Shown here: one piece after another, positions 35,883 to 44,815 of the stretch
How positions within the stretch are numbered: the stretch's first letter is position 1
Layout: the number at the start of each line of letters is the position of its first letter
Source: Planctomycetota bacterium
GTDB taxonomy: Bacteria > Planctomycetota > Phycisphaerae > UBA1845 > PWPN01
NCBI GenBank assembly: GCA_029550525.1
Contig: JAKPHF010000011.1
Coordinates: forward strand, 1 to 64,000
Reading direction: 5' to 3'
Length of the DNA: 64,000 nt
Notes under the pieces: model-generated
The model's database searches: none
What the model was told of the DNA's origin: nothing
Seen by the model: only the letters and a program-made list of their open reading frames with translations
Translations under genes and position numbers: made by a program

Positions 35883-36476
35883 ATGATCATGATCGACGAA
35901 AAAGACATCATCGAGATCCCCGACCCCACGCTGACCGCGGCGGATAAGCTGTATCTGCCGCAGGTGCTGGTGGGCTTGAAGACGACGTTTCGGCATCTCT
36001 TCAAGAAGAAGCTCACCGTCCAGTACCCGGAGGAGCGCAAACCCGTCCGCGTCGAGAATTATCGCGGCGTGCATCGGCTCAACCGCGACGAGCAAGGCCG
36101 CGTGGCGTGCGTGGCCTGCTTCATGTGCCAGACTGCGTGCCCGGCACACTGCATCCACATCGAGGCGGGCGAGTCGCCCTGGCCCGATCGCGAGAAGTAT
36201 CCGGTCAAGTTTGACATCGACGAGCTGCGGTGCATTTTCTGCGGCATGTGCGAGGAAGCCTGTCCGGTGGACGCCATCGAACTGACGCCGGAGCATACGC
36301 TCGTGGGCATGACCCGCGAGGAGATGATCTTCGACAAGGAGAAGCTCCTGGACATGTTCGACCGCACGCGTGAGGTCAAGCCGCGGCGCAATCCGAAGAT
36401 CACGGGCTATCCCGTGGGCGGGCCGATTCCGCAGGTGGACGACAACCCGATCGAAAAGGGAGGCTACGGAGCGTGA
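35883..36476 (+). CDS. nuoI: NADH-quinone oxidoreductase subunit I
   Basis: A 197-residue ferredoxin-type subunit with two [4Fe-4S] clusters (N6a/N6b): CVACFMCQTACPAHC and CIFCGMCEEACPVDA. An amphipathic N-terminal segment precedes GLKTTFRHLFKKKLTVQYPE. It sends electrons towards NuoB. Start ATG 35883 or 35889 (both M). The stop overlaps nuoJ by GTGA. It starts 27 bp after the xylanase gene, so it is probably read from the same transcript. Confidence 0.93.
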   Translation: MIMIDEKDIIEIPDPTLTAADKLYLPQVLVGLKTTFRHLFKKKLTVQYPEERKPVRVENYRGVHRLNRDEQGRVACVACFMCQTACPAHCIHIEAGESPWPDREKYPVKFDIDELRCIFCGMCEEACPVDAIELTPEHTLVGMTREEMIFDKEKLLDMFDRTREVKPRRNPKITGYPVGGPIPQVDDNPIEKGGYGA

Positions 36477-37354
36477 CCGCTGCCGCGCTATATGGCTTGT
36501 ATATCGTGCTCGCCGTCCTGGCCGGCGGCGTGTACCTCGCGCTGCCCGCGGAACGGCCGCTGGTCCGGCGCGTCTGGCAGGCGGGGCTTATCGTGGGGGC
36601 TGCGGGGCTGGTCGGGCTGGCCATGTACCTGGCCTGGTGGATCGGAGCCGGCTTCGAGGGCCGCGTGTTCTTCGTCATGTTCGCGTTGTTGGCCATCGCG
36701 GGGGCCGTCGGCGTGGTGACGCATCGGCGGCCGGTCTACAGTGCGGTGTTCCTCGTGCTGGTCGTGCTGGCCGTGTCGGGCCTGTGCATCCTCGCCGCTG
36801 CCGAGTTCCTGGCCGCCGCGCTGGTCATCGTGTACGGCGGCGCCATTCTGGTCACGTACATCTTCGTGATCATGCTCGCCCAGCAGGGCGGCGAAGCCTC
36901 TTACGACCGGCGCTCCCATGAGCCGCTGGCCGCCGTGATCATGGGCTTCGCTCTCATGGCGGCTACCACGCAGGCCATGGTCGCCACCGATCCCATCGCG
37001 TTGCACGCGATTGAGGCAAGACACGTGGCGCTGGCAGGGGCTGACGCTGAGGACGCCGACGCCCGTGCCGCGGAAAGCGTCGCCGACACGGCCGCGTCGC
37101 CAAGCGGTACCGCAGAACCCGGTAACGTGCGAAAGGTGGGGGCCGTGCTGGCTCGCGACTACATGATTGCCGTGCAGGTGGCGGGCCTGCTCATGCTCGT
37201 GGCTATGGTCGGAGCCATCGCCATCGCGCGCAAGAAGATTGATCCCGAGGATCTGACCGAGCACGAGGTGGCGCAACTGGAAGCGGCCGCCAAGGCCGAG
37301 CCGCCCGGGCGATTTGTCGAGCCGTTTGCGAGGGTCACCCGTGAGCATCGTTAA
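36473..37354 (+). CDS. nuoJ: NADH-quinone oxidoreductase subunit J, with insert
   Basis: A 293-residue membrane subunit with five helices (AALVIVYGGAILVTYIFVIM is the conserved helix 3 region). Typical NuoJ has 165-200 residues; this one carries an Ala/Asp-rich loop (about residues 185-220) before its last helix and a charged tail of about 45 residues. GTG 36473 overlaps the nuoI stop. nuoK begins 14 bp before its end. Confidence 0.9.
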   Translation: MTAAALYGLYIVLAVLAGGVYLALPAERPLVRRVWQAGLIVGAAGLVGLAMYLAWWIGAGFEGRVFFVMFALLAIAGAVGVVTHRRPVYSAVFLVLVVLAVSGLCILAAAEFLAAALVIVYGGAILVTYIFVIMLAQQGGEASYDRRSHEPLAAVIMGFALMAATTQAMVATDPIALHAIEARHVALAGADAEDADARAAESVADTAASPSGTAEPGNVRKVGAVLARDYMIAVQVAGLLMLVAMVGAIAIARKKIDPEDLTEHEVAQLEAAAKAEPPGRFVEPFARVTREHR

Positions 37355-37643
37355 CGCTTACATCCTGGTCGGCGCCATCCTGTTCGCGATCGGACTGGTG
37401 GGTTTTCTGTCGCGCCGCAACCTGATCCTGATGTTCCTGTCCACCGAGATCATGTTCCAGGGTGTGATCCTGAATCTCGTGGGATTCGGTATTCGGCACT
37501 TGGACCTGAAGGGTCAGACGTTCGCGCTGTTCCTGATCGTCATCGCCGCGGTGGAAGCCGGCCTAGCCTTGGGCCTGGTGGTGCTCTTGTTCCGGCGGCA
37601 GGGAACGCTCGACGCGGAAGACTGGCAAAGGATGAAAGGGTAA
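37341..37643 (+). CDS. nuoK: NADH-quinone oxidoreductase subunit K
   Basis: A 100-residue membrane subunit, exactly the usual length, with three helices. Conserved membrane Glu residues are in FLSTEIMFQGVILNLVGF and VIAAVEAGLALGLVVL. They form part of the proton path. The start is GTG 37341 (VSIVNAYILVG), within the end of nuoJ. Confidence 0.94.
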   Translation: MSIVNAYILVGAILFAIGLVGFLSRRNLILMFLSTEIMFQGVILNLVGFGIRHLDLKGQTFALFLIVIAAVEAGLALGLVVLLFRRQGTLDAEDWQRMKG

Positions 37644-37708
37644 CGAAGCTGTCAGCCGTCAGCTATCAGCTTTCATCCATCAAGTATTAACTGTCGGCCG
37701 GGAAAGAG
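37644..37708. repeat. nuoK-nuoL spacer repeat
   Basis: From 37645 to 37682 the spacer is made of agctgtcagc, cgtcagctat and cagctttca words (GTCAGC three times). It is short and different in sequence from the other nuo spacers, but of the same word-like style. Confidence 0.6.
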
Positions 37709-39715
37709 ATGACACTGAGCTTTTCAGAATTCGGTTTGCTGCAGGTCGCACCGTTGATCCCGCTGTTGCCGTTGATCGCGGCGGCGGTGATCGGCGTGTT
37801 CGGCACGCGCGTGCTGAAGTCGGCCAGCCATTGGGTCGCGATCGTCGGCGTGGGCGGTGCCCTGGTTTGCAGCGCCGTGTTGTTCCACGCCGTCCGCCAG
37901 CTCTCGCCCGAACAGTACACGGCCATCTACCGCCTGTACTCGTGGATCAGCCCGCTGCCCGGCGTGTGGTTCGACGTCAATTTTCGCATCGACCCGCTGA
38001 CGGGGGTCATGCTCCTGACCGTCTGCGGCGTCGCGCTCCTGGTGACCATCTACTCCCGCGACTACATGCGGGAGCACGGCCACCCCGAGCGGGGCTACGA
38101 GCGATACTTCGCTTTCATCGCACTGTTCGTCTTCAGCATGTGCACGCTTGTGCTGGCCGGCAACTTCCTCCTGCTCTTCCTGGGCTGGGAGCTGGTGGGC
38201 CTGTGCAGCTACCTGCTCATCGGGTTTTACTACGGCAAGCCCGCGGCGGCTGCGGCGGCCAAAAAAGCGTTCATCGTCAACCGCATCGGCGATTTCGGTT
38301 TCAGCCTCGGCGTGCTGGCGATCTACTACTGGGTGTCGCCCTTCGTCCAGCCCGGCCAGAGTGCATTGGACTACACCGTCGTCTTCGCCAACGTTTCCAA
38401 CTTGACGCAGGGCCAGTGCACCACCATCGCGCTGCTGTTGTTCGCCGGAGCGGTGGGCAAGAGCGCCCAGATCCCGTTGTACGTCTGGCTGCCCGACGCC
38501 ATGGAAGGCCCCAGCCCCGTGTCGGCTCTCATTCACGCGGCCACCATGGTGACGGCCGGCGTGTACATGGTGGTGCGCTGCGGCGCCATCTTCGTCGCAT
38601 CGCCGCTGGCCATGTCCGTGGTGGCGGCCATCGGCGCGGTCACGGCCTTGTTTGCCGCGACCATCGCGCTGGCTCAGTACGACATGAAGCGCATCCTGGC
38701 TTATTCGACCATCAGCCAGCTCGGCTACATGTTCCTGGGCGTGGGCGCACTGGCCGCCGACTCGGCCGTCTTCCACTTGTTCACGCACGCCTTCTTCAAG
38801 GCCTTGCTCTTCCTGGGAGCGGGCAGCGTGATGCACGCCATGGGCGGCATCATCGACGTTCGCCGCTTCAGCGGTCTTCGGCGCATCCTGCCCTGGACCT
38901 GTGCCACGTTCGTGATCGGGGCCCTGGCCTTGGCCGGTTTCCCGTTCTTCTCCGGCTTCTTCAGCAAGGACGAGATCATCCATGCCGCGTTCGAGAGGCA
39001 CGCGCTGTTCGGCGTGCTGGCCATGGTGACCGCCTTGCTGACCGCGTTCTACACGTTCCGCATGGTCTTCCTGGCGTTCTGGGGCGAGCAGCGCGTTCCC
39101 GAGGGCGTGCATGCCCACGAATCAGGGCCGTGGATGCTCGTGCCGCTGGTGTTGCTCGCCGTCGGCGCCATAGGCGCGGGCTACGTCGGCGTCTCGCTGC
39201 ATGCGGGCGGATTCGCCGGCTTTATCGAGCCTCACGGCGTCTTCCACGAGTTCCTCGCGCCGGTGACGGCTCCGTTCCATGCTGCTGTGTCGTCATCCGT
39301 GCATAGCGAGGTCGCGCCTACGGCCGAGCACGCTGGCGGCCACACGTTGATGTACGTTTCGGCGGTGATCTCCATCGTTGGCATCGCCTTGGCCTGGTGG
39401 ATGTACGCTCGGCGTCGCGACGTCGCGGCTCGCGTGGCCGAGAACTGGCCCGAGGTGCACTCGCTCATCCACAACAAGTACTACATCGACGAGTTTAACG
39501 ACGTCACGGTCGTTCAGCCGTTGTGGCGGACCGGCTTGGCCGCGTTCGGGGCCGATCGCATCGCGGTCGATGGCATGCTCGCCCTCATCACCGCCGTGCC
39601 GCGCGGACTGGGGGGTCTGTTCCGCACGCTCCAGGACGGCATGATGCAGAGTTACGGCGTGACCATGACGGCCAGTCTGCTCCTGATTGTGCTGATCGTC
39701 TTGCTGGTAGGGTAG
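37709..39715 (+). CDS. nuoL: NADH-quinone oxidoreductase subunit L
   Basis: A 668-residue antiporter-like subunit with about 16 helices. Motifs: FLGWELVGLCSYLLIGFYY, KSAQIPLYVWLPDAMEGPSP and STISQLGYMFLGVG. The C-terminal lateral helix part (NKYYIDEFNDVTVVQPLW) is present. It is a terminal proton pump of Complex I. The start is ATG 37709, just after the repeat spacer; nuoM starts 10 bp after its stop. Confidence 0.94.
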   Translation: MTLSFSEFGLLQVAPLIPLLPLIAAAVIGVFGTRVLKSASHWVAIVGVGGALVCSAVLFHAVRQLSPEQYTAIYRLYSWISPLPGVWFDVNFRIDPLTGVMLLTVCGVALLVTIYSRDYMREHGHPERGYERYFAFIALFVFSMCTLVLAGNFLLLFLGWELVGLCSYLLIGFYYGKPAAAAAAKKAFIVNRIGDFGFSLGVLAIYYWVSPFVQPGQSALDYTVVFANVSNLTQGQCTTIALLLFAGAVGKSAQIPLYVWLPDAMEGPSPVSALIHAATMVTAGVYMVVRCGAIFVASPLAMSVVAAIGAVTALFAATIALAQYDMKRILAYSTISQLGYMFLGVGALAADSAVFHLFTHAFFKALLFLGAGSVMHAMGGIIDVRRFSGLRRILPWTCATFVIGALALAGFPFFSGFFSKDEIIHAAFERHALFGVLAMVTALLTAFYTFRMVFLAFWGEQRVPEGVHAHESGPWMLVPLVLLAVGAIGAGYVGVSLHAGGFAGFIEPHGVFHEFLAPVTAPFHAAVSSSVHSEVAPTAEHAGGHTLMYVSAVISIVGIALAWWMYARRRDVAARVAENWPEVHSLIHNKYYIDEFNDVTVVQPLWRTGLAAFGADRIAVDGMLALITAVPRGLGGLFRTLQDGMMQSYGVTMTASLLLIVLIVLLVG

Positions 39716-39725
39716 GGATTCGGTA

Positions 39726-41534
39726 ATGGTGGGATTTCTCCACGATTGGATACTCACGCTGCTCATCGTCCTGCCGATCGTCGGGGCGGTGGCCGTAGCG
39801 GTCATGCGGCGGCTGGACGACCCGGATGCCGACCGCCGGCGGATCAGCACCATGGCCCTGGGCTGGTCGCTGCTCGTGCTCGTCGCGGCGGTGGTGATGG
39901 TGACGCTGTTCTACGCCGAGCGGAGCGAGGCCGCCGGCGAGTCGGCGGCGCGGTGGGGCGGCATGGCCCTTCAACAGAGCGTCGGCTGGGTCTGGGACGT
40001 CGGGCCCGGCGAGCCTGCCACTCGCGGATACCTCGACATCCGCTACAGCGTGGGTGTAGACGGCCTGAGCGTCTGGCTCGTCGTGTTATCGGCACTGCTT
40101 TCCACGCTCAGCATCTGGGCCAGCTTCACCGGTATCCGCACGCGGGTCAAAGAGTTCTACGCCCTCATGCTCCTGCTCGAAGCGGCCATGATCGGCGTGT
40201 TCTGCGCCCGCGACTTGCTGTTGTTCTACGTCTTCTTCGAGTTCACACTCGTGCCGCTGTTCTTCATCATCGCCATCTGGGGCGGCGTCGAGCGGCGGTT
40301 CGCGGCCATCAAGTTCTTCCTGTACACCTTCACCGGCAGCATGCTCATGTTCGCCGGCATCCTGTACCTGGCCTATGCGGCCTTCTCGTTGCCCGCCGAG
40401 CAGGGGGGCGTCGGCCGTTTCACCTTCGACATCGACACGCTGTACCGGCTGCAACTCAGCCCGGCCACGCAATGGTGGCTGTTCCTGGCGTTCGCGATCG
40501 GGTTCGCCGTGAAAGTGCCCCTCTGGCCGCTGCACACGTGGTTGCCGCTCGCTCACACCGAGGCGCCGACCGCCGGCAGCGTGCTCCTGGCAGGCATTCT
40601 GCTCAAGCTCGGCACGTACGGCTTCCTGCGGTTCAACCTCCCCATGTTGCCCGCTGCCAGTTGGGAGTTCGCGCCACTCATGGCCGTGCTTTCCATCATC
40701 GGCGTGATCTATGCCGCCCTGGCCGCCTGGGTCCAGGGCGACATGAAAAAGCTCGTGGCCTACTCGTCGGTGTCGCACCTGGGCTTCTGCATCCTCGGAC
40801 TGTTCAGCCTCAAAAACGCCGGCGTGACCGGTTCGCTCCTGCACATGATCAATCACGGCTTGTCCACCGGGGCGCTCTTCCTCGTGGTCGGCATGATCTA
40901 CGAGCGGTATCACACCCGCGAGTTCCGCCAGCTCGGCGGGTTGGCTCGGCGGATGCCCTGGCTGGCCTTCTTCCTCGTGTTCTTCTCGTTAGCCAGCATC
41001 GGTCTGCCTGGTCTCAACGGCTTCATCAGCGAGTTCCTCGTGCTCCTGGGCACGTTCACGTCGGCGCATTCACTGGCCAATTCGCCCGCCGGACCGCTGG
41101 GCGTCGTTTACGCCGTATTCGCCGCCACCGGCATCATTCTGAGTGCCATTTATATGTTGGCCATGTGCCAGCGAGTCTTGTTCGGCCCGCTGGTCGAGCC
41201 GCCGCACACGCCGGACGTCGAGCACGTGAGAACCTCCGACCTGAACGGCCGGGAAATCGCCGTCCTGACACCTCTTGCCGTGTTGTGTCTGATCATCGGC
41301 GTCTATCCCAAGCCGTTGATCGACACCATCCAACCCGCGGCCGAGCGTCACGTGCTGGACTATGTCTTCTTCGAGGAGCCCAGCCAGGCACCTAGCGCAT
41401 TCGTGCAGAATGAACCAGTTTCCGATGCGAACCGCGATCGTCCGGGAGCGGTCGGCCGGCTATCCCCGTCCGGCGGTCCCATGTTCTCGCCTGAGCCCGT
41501 TTTCACCTCCGCGGCGAAGGAGGTGATGCCATGA
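39726..41534 (+). CDS. nuoM: NADH-quinone oxidoreductase subunit M
   Basis: A 602-residue antiporter-like subunit with about 14 helices. Motifs: LLFYVFFEFTLVPLFFII, GFAVKVPLWPLHTWLPLAH and YSSVSHLGFCILGLF. It has an unusual soluble C-terminal tail of about 55 residues rich in Pro/Ser beyond the usual end. Its stop overlaps the nuoN start by ATGA. Confidence 0.94.
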   Translation: MVGFLHDWILTLLIVLPIVGAVAVAVMRRLDDPDADRRRISTMALGWSLLVLVAAVVMVTLFYAERSEAAGESAARWGGMALQQSVGWVWDVGPGEPATRGYLDIRYSVGVDGLSVWLVVLSALLSTLSIWASFTGIRTRVKEFYALMLLLEAAMIGVFCARDLLLFYVFFEFTLVPLFFIIAIWGGVERRFAAIKFFLYTFTGSMLMFAGILYLAYAAFSLPAEQGGVGRFTFDIDTLYRLQLSPATQWWLFLAFAIGFAVKVPLWPLHTWLPLAHTEAPTAGSVLLAGILLKLGTYGFLRFNLPMLPAASWEFAPLMAVLSIIGVIYAALAAWVQGDMKKLVAYSSVSHLGFCILGLFSLKNAGVTGSLLHMINHGLSTGALFLVVGMIYERYHTREFRQLGGLARRMPWLAFFLVFFSLASIGLPGLNGFISEFLVLLGTFTSAHSLANSPAGPLGVVYAVFAATGIILSAIYMLAMCQRVLFGPLVEPPHTPDVEHVRTSDLNGREIAVLTPLAVLCLIIGVYPKPLIDTIQPAAERHVLDYVFFEEPSQAPSAFVQNEPVSDANRDRPGAVGRLSPSGGPMFSPEPVFTSAAKEVMP

Positions 41535-43159
41535 GCGGCTACGACCTGATCAACCTGATCGCGCCGGAAATCACGCTGCTCATCGGTGGCTGCGCGGTCC
41601 TGCTCCTGGGTCTGGTTCGCGCGGCCCGTGAGCGTTTCCTCACCGGCTGGGTGGCTCTGTTCGCCGTCCTGGCTGCACTGTTTGCGGCGTGGAACATGGC
41701 CATCCCGTCCGACCGCACGGCTTTGGGCATGCGCGTAGGCGATCTGGTTTGGTACGTCCGGATCATCGCCCTGGGCGTGGGGGCGGCCGTGCTGCTCGTG
41801 CACTGGCATCTGCCGCGTCCCGACGAGCGCGGCGAGATGTTCTCCATGATCCTCTTCAGCCTCGCCGGCGTGCTGATCACTGCCCTGGCCGACGACCTGG
41901 TTCTGCTGTTCATGGCTTTGGAACTGGTCAGCGTGCCGACGTATGTGCTGGTTTCGATCGGCCGCAGCGACGTGCGGGCTCAGGAGGCGGGCGTCAAGTA
42001 CTTCTTCCTCGGCGCGATGTCCAGCGCGCTGATGGTTTACGGCTTCAGCTTCCTCTATGGCGCGTCGGGAACGACTGTTCTCAGCGCCATGACGCTGAGC
42101 CCCGAAGGGGCGTACGCGACGCTCGGGCTCGTGCTGGCGTTTGCCGGGTTGGCGTTCAAGATCGCCGCTGTTCCGCTGCACGTCTATGCCGCCGACGTCT
42201 ATCAGGGCGCGGCTTCGCCCGTCACTGGTCTGCTGGGATTTTTCCCCAAGCTGGCCGGCTTCATCGCCATCATCAAGTTGTTGTGGATCGTTCAGCCAGC
42301 CGGCGCCGTGACCAGTGGCTGGAACCTCCCGACCGCGGCGTTCGTCTTCCTGTGGATCGTCGCGGCGGCCACCATGACCGTCGGTAACGTCCTCGGCCTC
42401 ATGCAGACCAACGTCAAGCGCATGCTCGCCTACTCGAGCATCGCCCACTCGGGCTACATGCTCGTTGGCGTGCTGGTCGGGCCGGTCACTGGTGGGGCGG
42501 CGCTGCGCGATGGCGTGTCCGCCGCCTTGTTCTACATCGTGGTGTACGGGTTGATGAACCTGGGGGCATTTACCGTGTTGGCGATCGTCTCCAGCAACGG
42601 CCGGCCCGCCGAGGACCTCGACGATCTGGCCGGTCTGGCCCGCCGCCAACCTGTGGCTGCGCTGGCCATGGCTCTGTGCGTATTCAGTCTCATGGGCTTG
42701 CCGCCGACCGCCGGCTTCATCGGCAAGGTGTTCATCTTCAGCAGCGCCTTGTCCGTTGGAACAGAGCACGCATTCAGCACCGCACTCATCGTGCTGGCCA
42801 TCATAGGCCTGCTGAATTCGGCCATCGCCGCCGCCTATTACCTGCGGATCGTCGGAGCCTGCTACGTGCGCGAGCCCCGAGGCCAGATCGGCATCGTCCC
42901 CGATGCGTTCGGGGCCCAGGTGGGGCTGCTGCTGTGCTGCGCGGGTGTGCTCGTCCTGGGCCTCTGGCCACGCGGCTTGATCACCATGGCTCGCCAGCCC
43001 TTCCACGATCGTCAGATGACCGTGGTCGTCCAGAATACCGAGGCGAGCGCGGATGACTCGAACGTCGCAACCGAAGACGCCGGCGCTCCCGCCTACTCCG
43101 CGTCGCCGTGGTCGCACTCCGCGCAGCCGCAGTCGGCTAACAGCGAACGTGGAATGTAG
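41531..43159 (+). CDS. nuoN: NADH-quinone oxidoreductase subunit N
   Basis: A 542-residue antiporter-like subunit. Motifs: LLFMALELVSVPTYVLVSI, AFKIAAVPLHVYAADVYQG and MLAYSSIAHSGYMLVGV. The C-terminal tail of about 50 residues is polar and Ser/Ala-rich, like that of NuoM. It is the last nuo gene, and its final 67 bp overlap the convergent metzincin-like lipoprotein gene, part of which encodes this tail. Confidence 0.93.
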   Translation: MSGYDLINLIAPEITLLIGGCAVLLLGLVRAARERFLTGWVALFAVLAALFAAWNMAIPSDRTALGMRVGDLVWYVRIIALGVGAAVLLVHWHLPRPDERGEMFSMILFSLAGVLITALADDLVLLFMALELVSVPTYVLVSIGRSDVRAQEAGVKYFFLGAMSSALMVYGFSFLYGASGTTVLSAMTLSPEGAYATLGLVLAFAGLAFKIAAVPLHVYAADVYQGAASPVTGLLGFFPKLAGFIAIIKLLWIVQPAGAVTSGWNLPTAAFVFLWIVAAATMTVGNVLGLMQTNVKRMLAYSSIAHSGYMLVGVLVGPVTGGAALRDGVSAALFYIVVYGLMNLGAFTVLAIVSSNGRPAEDLDDLAGLARRQPVAALAMALCVFSLMGLPPTAGFIGKVFIFSSALSVGTEHAFSTALIVLAIIGLLNSAIAAAYYLRIVGACYVREPRGQIGIVPDAFGAQVGLLLCCAGVLVLGLWPRGLITMARQPFHDRQMTVVVQNTEASADDSNVATEDAGAPAYSASPWSHSAQPQSANSERGM

Positions 43160-44448
43160 AAGTCCTGCTCGGGATCGCCGGGCAGGATGGCCTTGCGGCG
43201 TGCTTCAAGCTTCAATTGGGTGGCAGGCGAGAGGCTTCCGCCGACGCTCCACGCGAGCATGGCGGGGGCATCCTGTACACCCGCCGGCAACACCGACGCG
43301 TGCAGCGGACTGGTCTTGAACCACTGGTCGGCGAGCATCTGGCGGGCGGTGGCCGTCACGTCCATGAGATCCTCCGGATCGGCCGTATGCCGCAGCCCCA
43401 ATAGATGGCCCGCCTCGTGGCTGGCCACGTTCGCGAGCACCTGGATGGTCGCCTCGAAGCCGGGATTCAACTGGTTGAATAGCGAAAACGTGTCCGTGTA
43501 AATGATGGCTGACTGCGTCGGATTGCTATTGTACGGATCGATGTTATCGGCCAGACCCAACAGCCGCGTGTCCGACGTGCCGAAATAGATGGTGGTCACG
43601 CCCTCGGCGGGGGCCGCCGGATCGCTGTCGCGATAGAACTCGACGCCCAGCCCCTCGTAATCCTCGCGCACCATATCCATGAGCCGTTCGATAGCCTCTT
43701 CCGTTCGGCCCGCGAACGCCGGGTTGACCGACGCGATGTCGAAGGGTGGCACGTCGACCGGTGCTCGTGAACCGATTCGCACGCTGCCGGCACCGCTGAA
43801 CGCCAGCACGACGATCTGCGGGCGCGGGGACGGCAGGGCATCGGGCTGCAGACTGATGTGGGCGGTGTAGTCACGTGTCGAAATCGAACTGCTCCGGCAC
43901 GCGATCATCACGTACAATCGCTCCGACGATTCGTGCAGCACGATATCCACGTGACCGGGCCCGGCGGTCGGACTCGTCGGATCGATGTAAGCGAGGATGC
44001 GGCCCTGTGCGTCGAGCAGGCCGATCTGAACGTCGCTCCCGCCGCTCGAGGTCAACTCGGCTTGGAGCCGTTGACCGGCGAGCACGGGACCGAGATCGAA
44101 CAGGTCGATGTCCTTGACGCCCACGCCGGCCGCCAGTGAGCCGATAATTTGCACCTGGCCGTCGAAGGCGACCAGCTCGGCCTGGGCCCACGTGTTGTTG
44201 GGCTCGCGTTCGATGTGTTGCAGCACGGTTGTCTGCGGGCGATCTGAAGATGCGGAGGGCTGAGTTACCTGAGCGGCCGAATCCGGTCTGCCGGGCAGCT
44301 CAGGCGTGGAGGACAATACTTCCTCGGGCCACGAGGGATCTTCGTACGGAACGAGGGGTATGCAGCCGATGAGCACCGCCAGCGCGCAAAACCCCACCGT
44401 CCACGCGCACGAAAGTGCGGAGGTTCGAAACACGGTCGTCCCTTTCAA
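43093..44448 (-). CDS. Metzincin-like metalloprotease lipoprotein
   Basis: A 451-residue lipoprotein: signal with lipobox ending at Cys29 (AVLIGC). A pre-peptidase-like beta domain follows (EREPNNTWAQAELVAFDG, then DIDLFDLGPVLAGQRLQAEL). The protease part has the extended zinc motif HEAGHLLGLRH at 344-354 (HExxHxxGxxH, the metzincin signature) followed by LMD. It would act outside the cytoplasm, anchored to a membrane. The substrate is unknown. It overlaps nuoN by 67 bp at its 3' end. It could also be inactive, but all three His and the Glu are present. Confidence 0.8.
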   Translation of the reverse strand: MKGTTVFRTSALSCAWTVGFCALAVLIGCIPLVPYEDPSWPEEVLSSTPELPGRPDSAAQVTQPSASSDRPQTTVLQHIEREPNNTWAQAELVAFDGQVQIIGSLAAGVGVKDIDLFDLGPVLAGQRLQAELTSSGGSDVQIGLLDAQGRILAYIDPTSPTAGPGHVDIVLHESSERLYVMIACRSSSISTRDYTAHISLQPDALPSPRPQIVVLAFSGAGSVRIGSRAPVDVPPFDIASVNPAFAGRTEEAIERLMDMVREDYEGLGVEFYRDSDPAAPAEGVTTIYFGTSDTRLLGLADNIDPYNSNPTQSAIIYTDTFSLFNQLNPGFEATIQVLANVASHEAGHLLGLRHTADPEDLMDVTATARQMLADQWFKTSPLHASVLPAGVQDAPAMLAWSVGGSLSPATQLKLEARRKAILPGDPEQDFYIPRSLLADCGCAECDHGDAE

Positions 44449-44815
44449 CGAGAATGCTGCCGATTACTCCGGACTGCGCGAGCGACCGGGTTGGTCCCGC
44501 GAGCGGCAGGCTCTAGCCCCGCCGTTCTCTACCCGGTGGGTGTCCCTGGCGATCTTGGATACCCCCTGGCGTCACCCCGTGTCCCCGTGTAACCGCTTGG
44601 TGTTCCCCCCAGAGCGGCTGCTTCGACCCCGTTCCAGGTCAAACCTACGATTCGTTTTGCAGGCCTGGCAAACTGGGTAATTTGGTTTCTTCGGGTTGGG
44701 CGCGTGCCATAATGCGTGCACGACCAAAGCGCGTTATTATCAGAACTGTGGCGATCTCATCCGGCACGGCGCAATGAGCGAGGTCCAATATATGGCCGAA
44801 TCTGATGGAGGCACG
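44449..44815. other. Intergenic region between divergent genes, no feature seen
   Basis: This 367 bp region separates the lipoprotein protease from the ggt gene and must hold promoters for both directions. I saw no clear -35/-10 pair and no repeat; CATAAT at 44709-44714 is a weak -10 candidate towards ggt. Confidence 0.4.

Noticed and set aside
37724..39118. Long open frame on the minus strand across nuoL (464 codons)
   Set aside because: It is antisense to a clear nuoL, its translation is Gln/His/Arg-rich and has no domain; high GC keeps such shadow frames open.
41360..43117. Minus-strand open frame of 585 codons across nuoN
   Set aside because: Antisense to nuoN with Gln/His/Asp-rich composition typical of a shadow of a hydrophobic gene.
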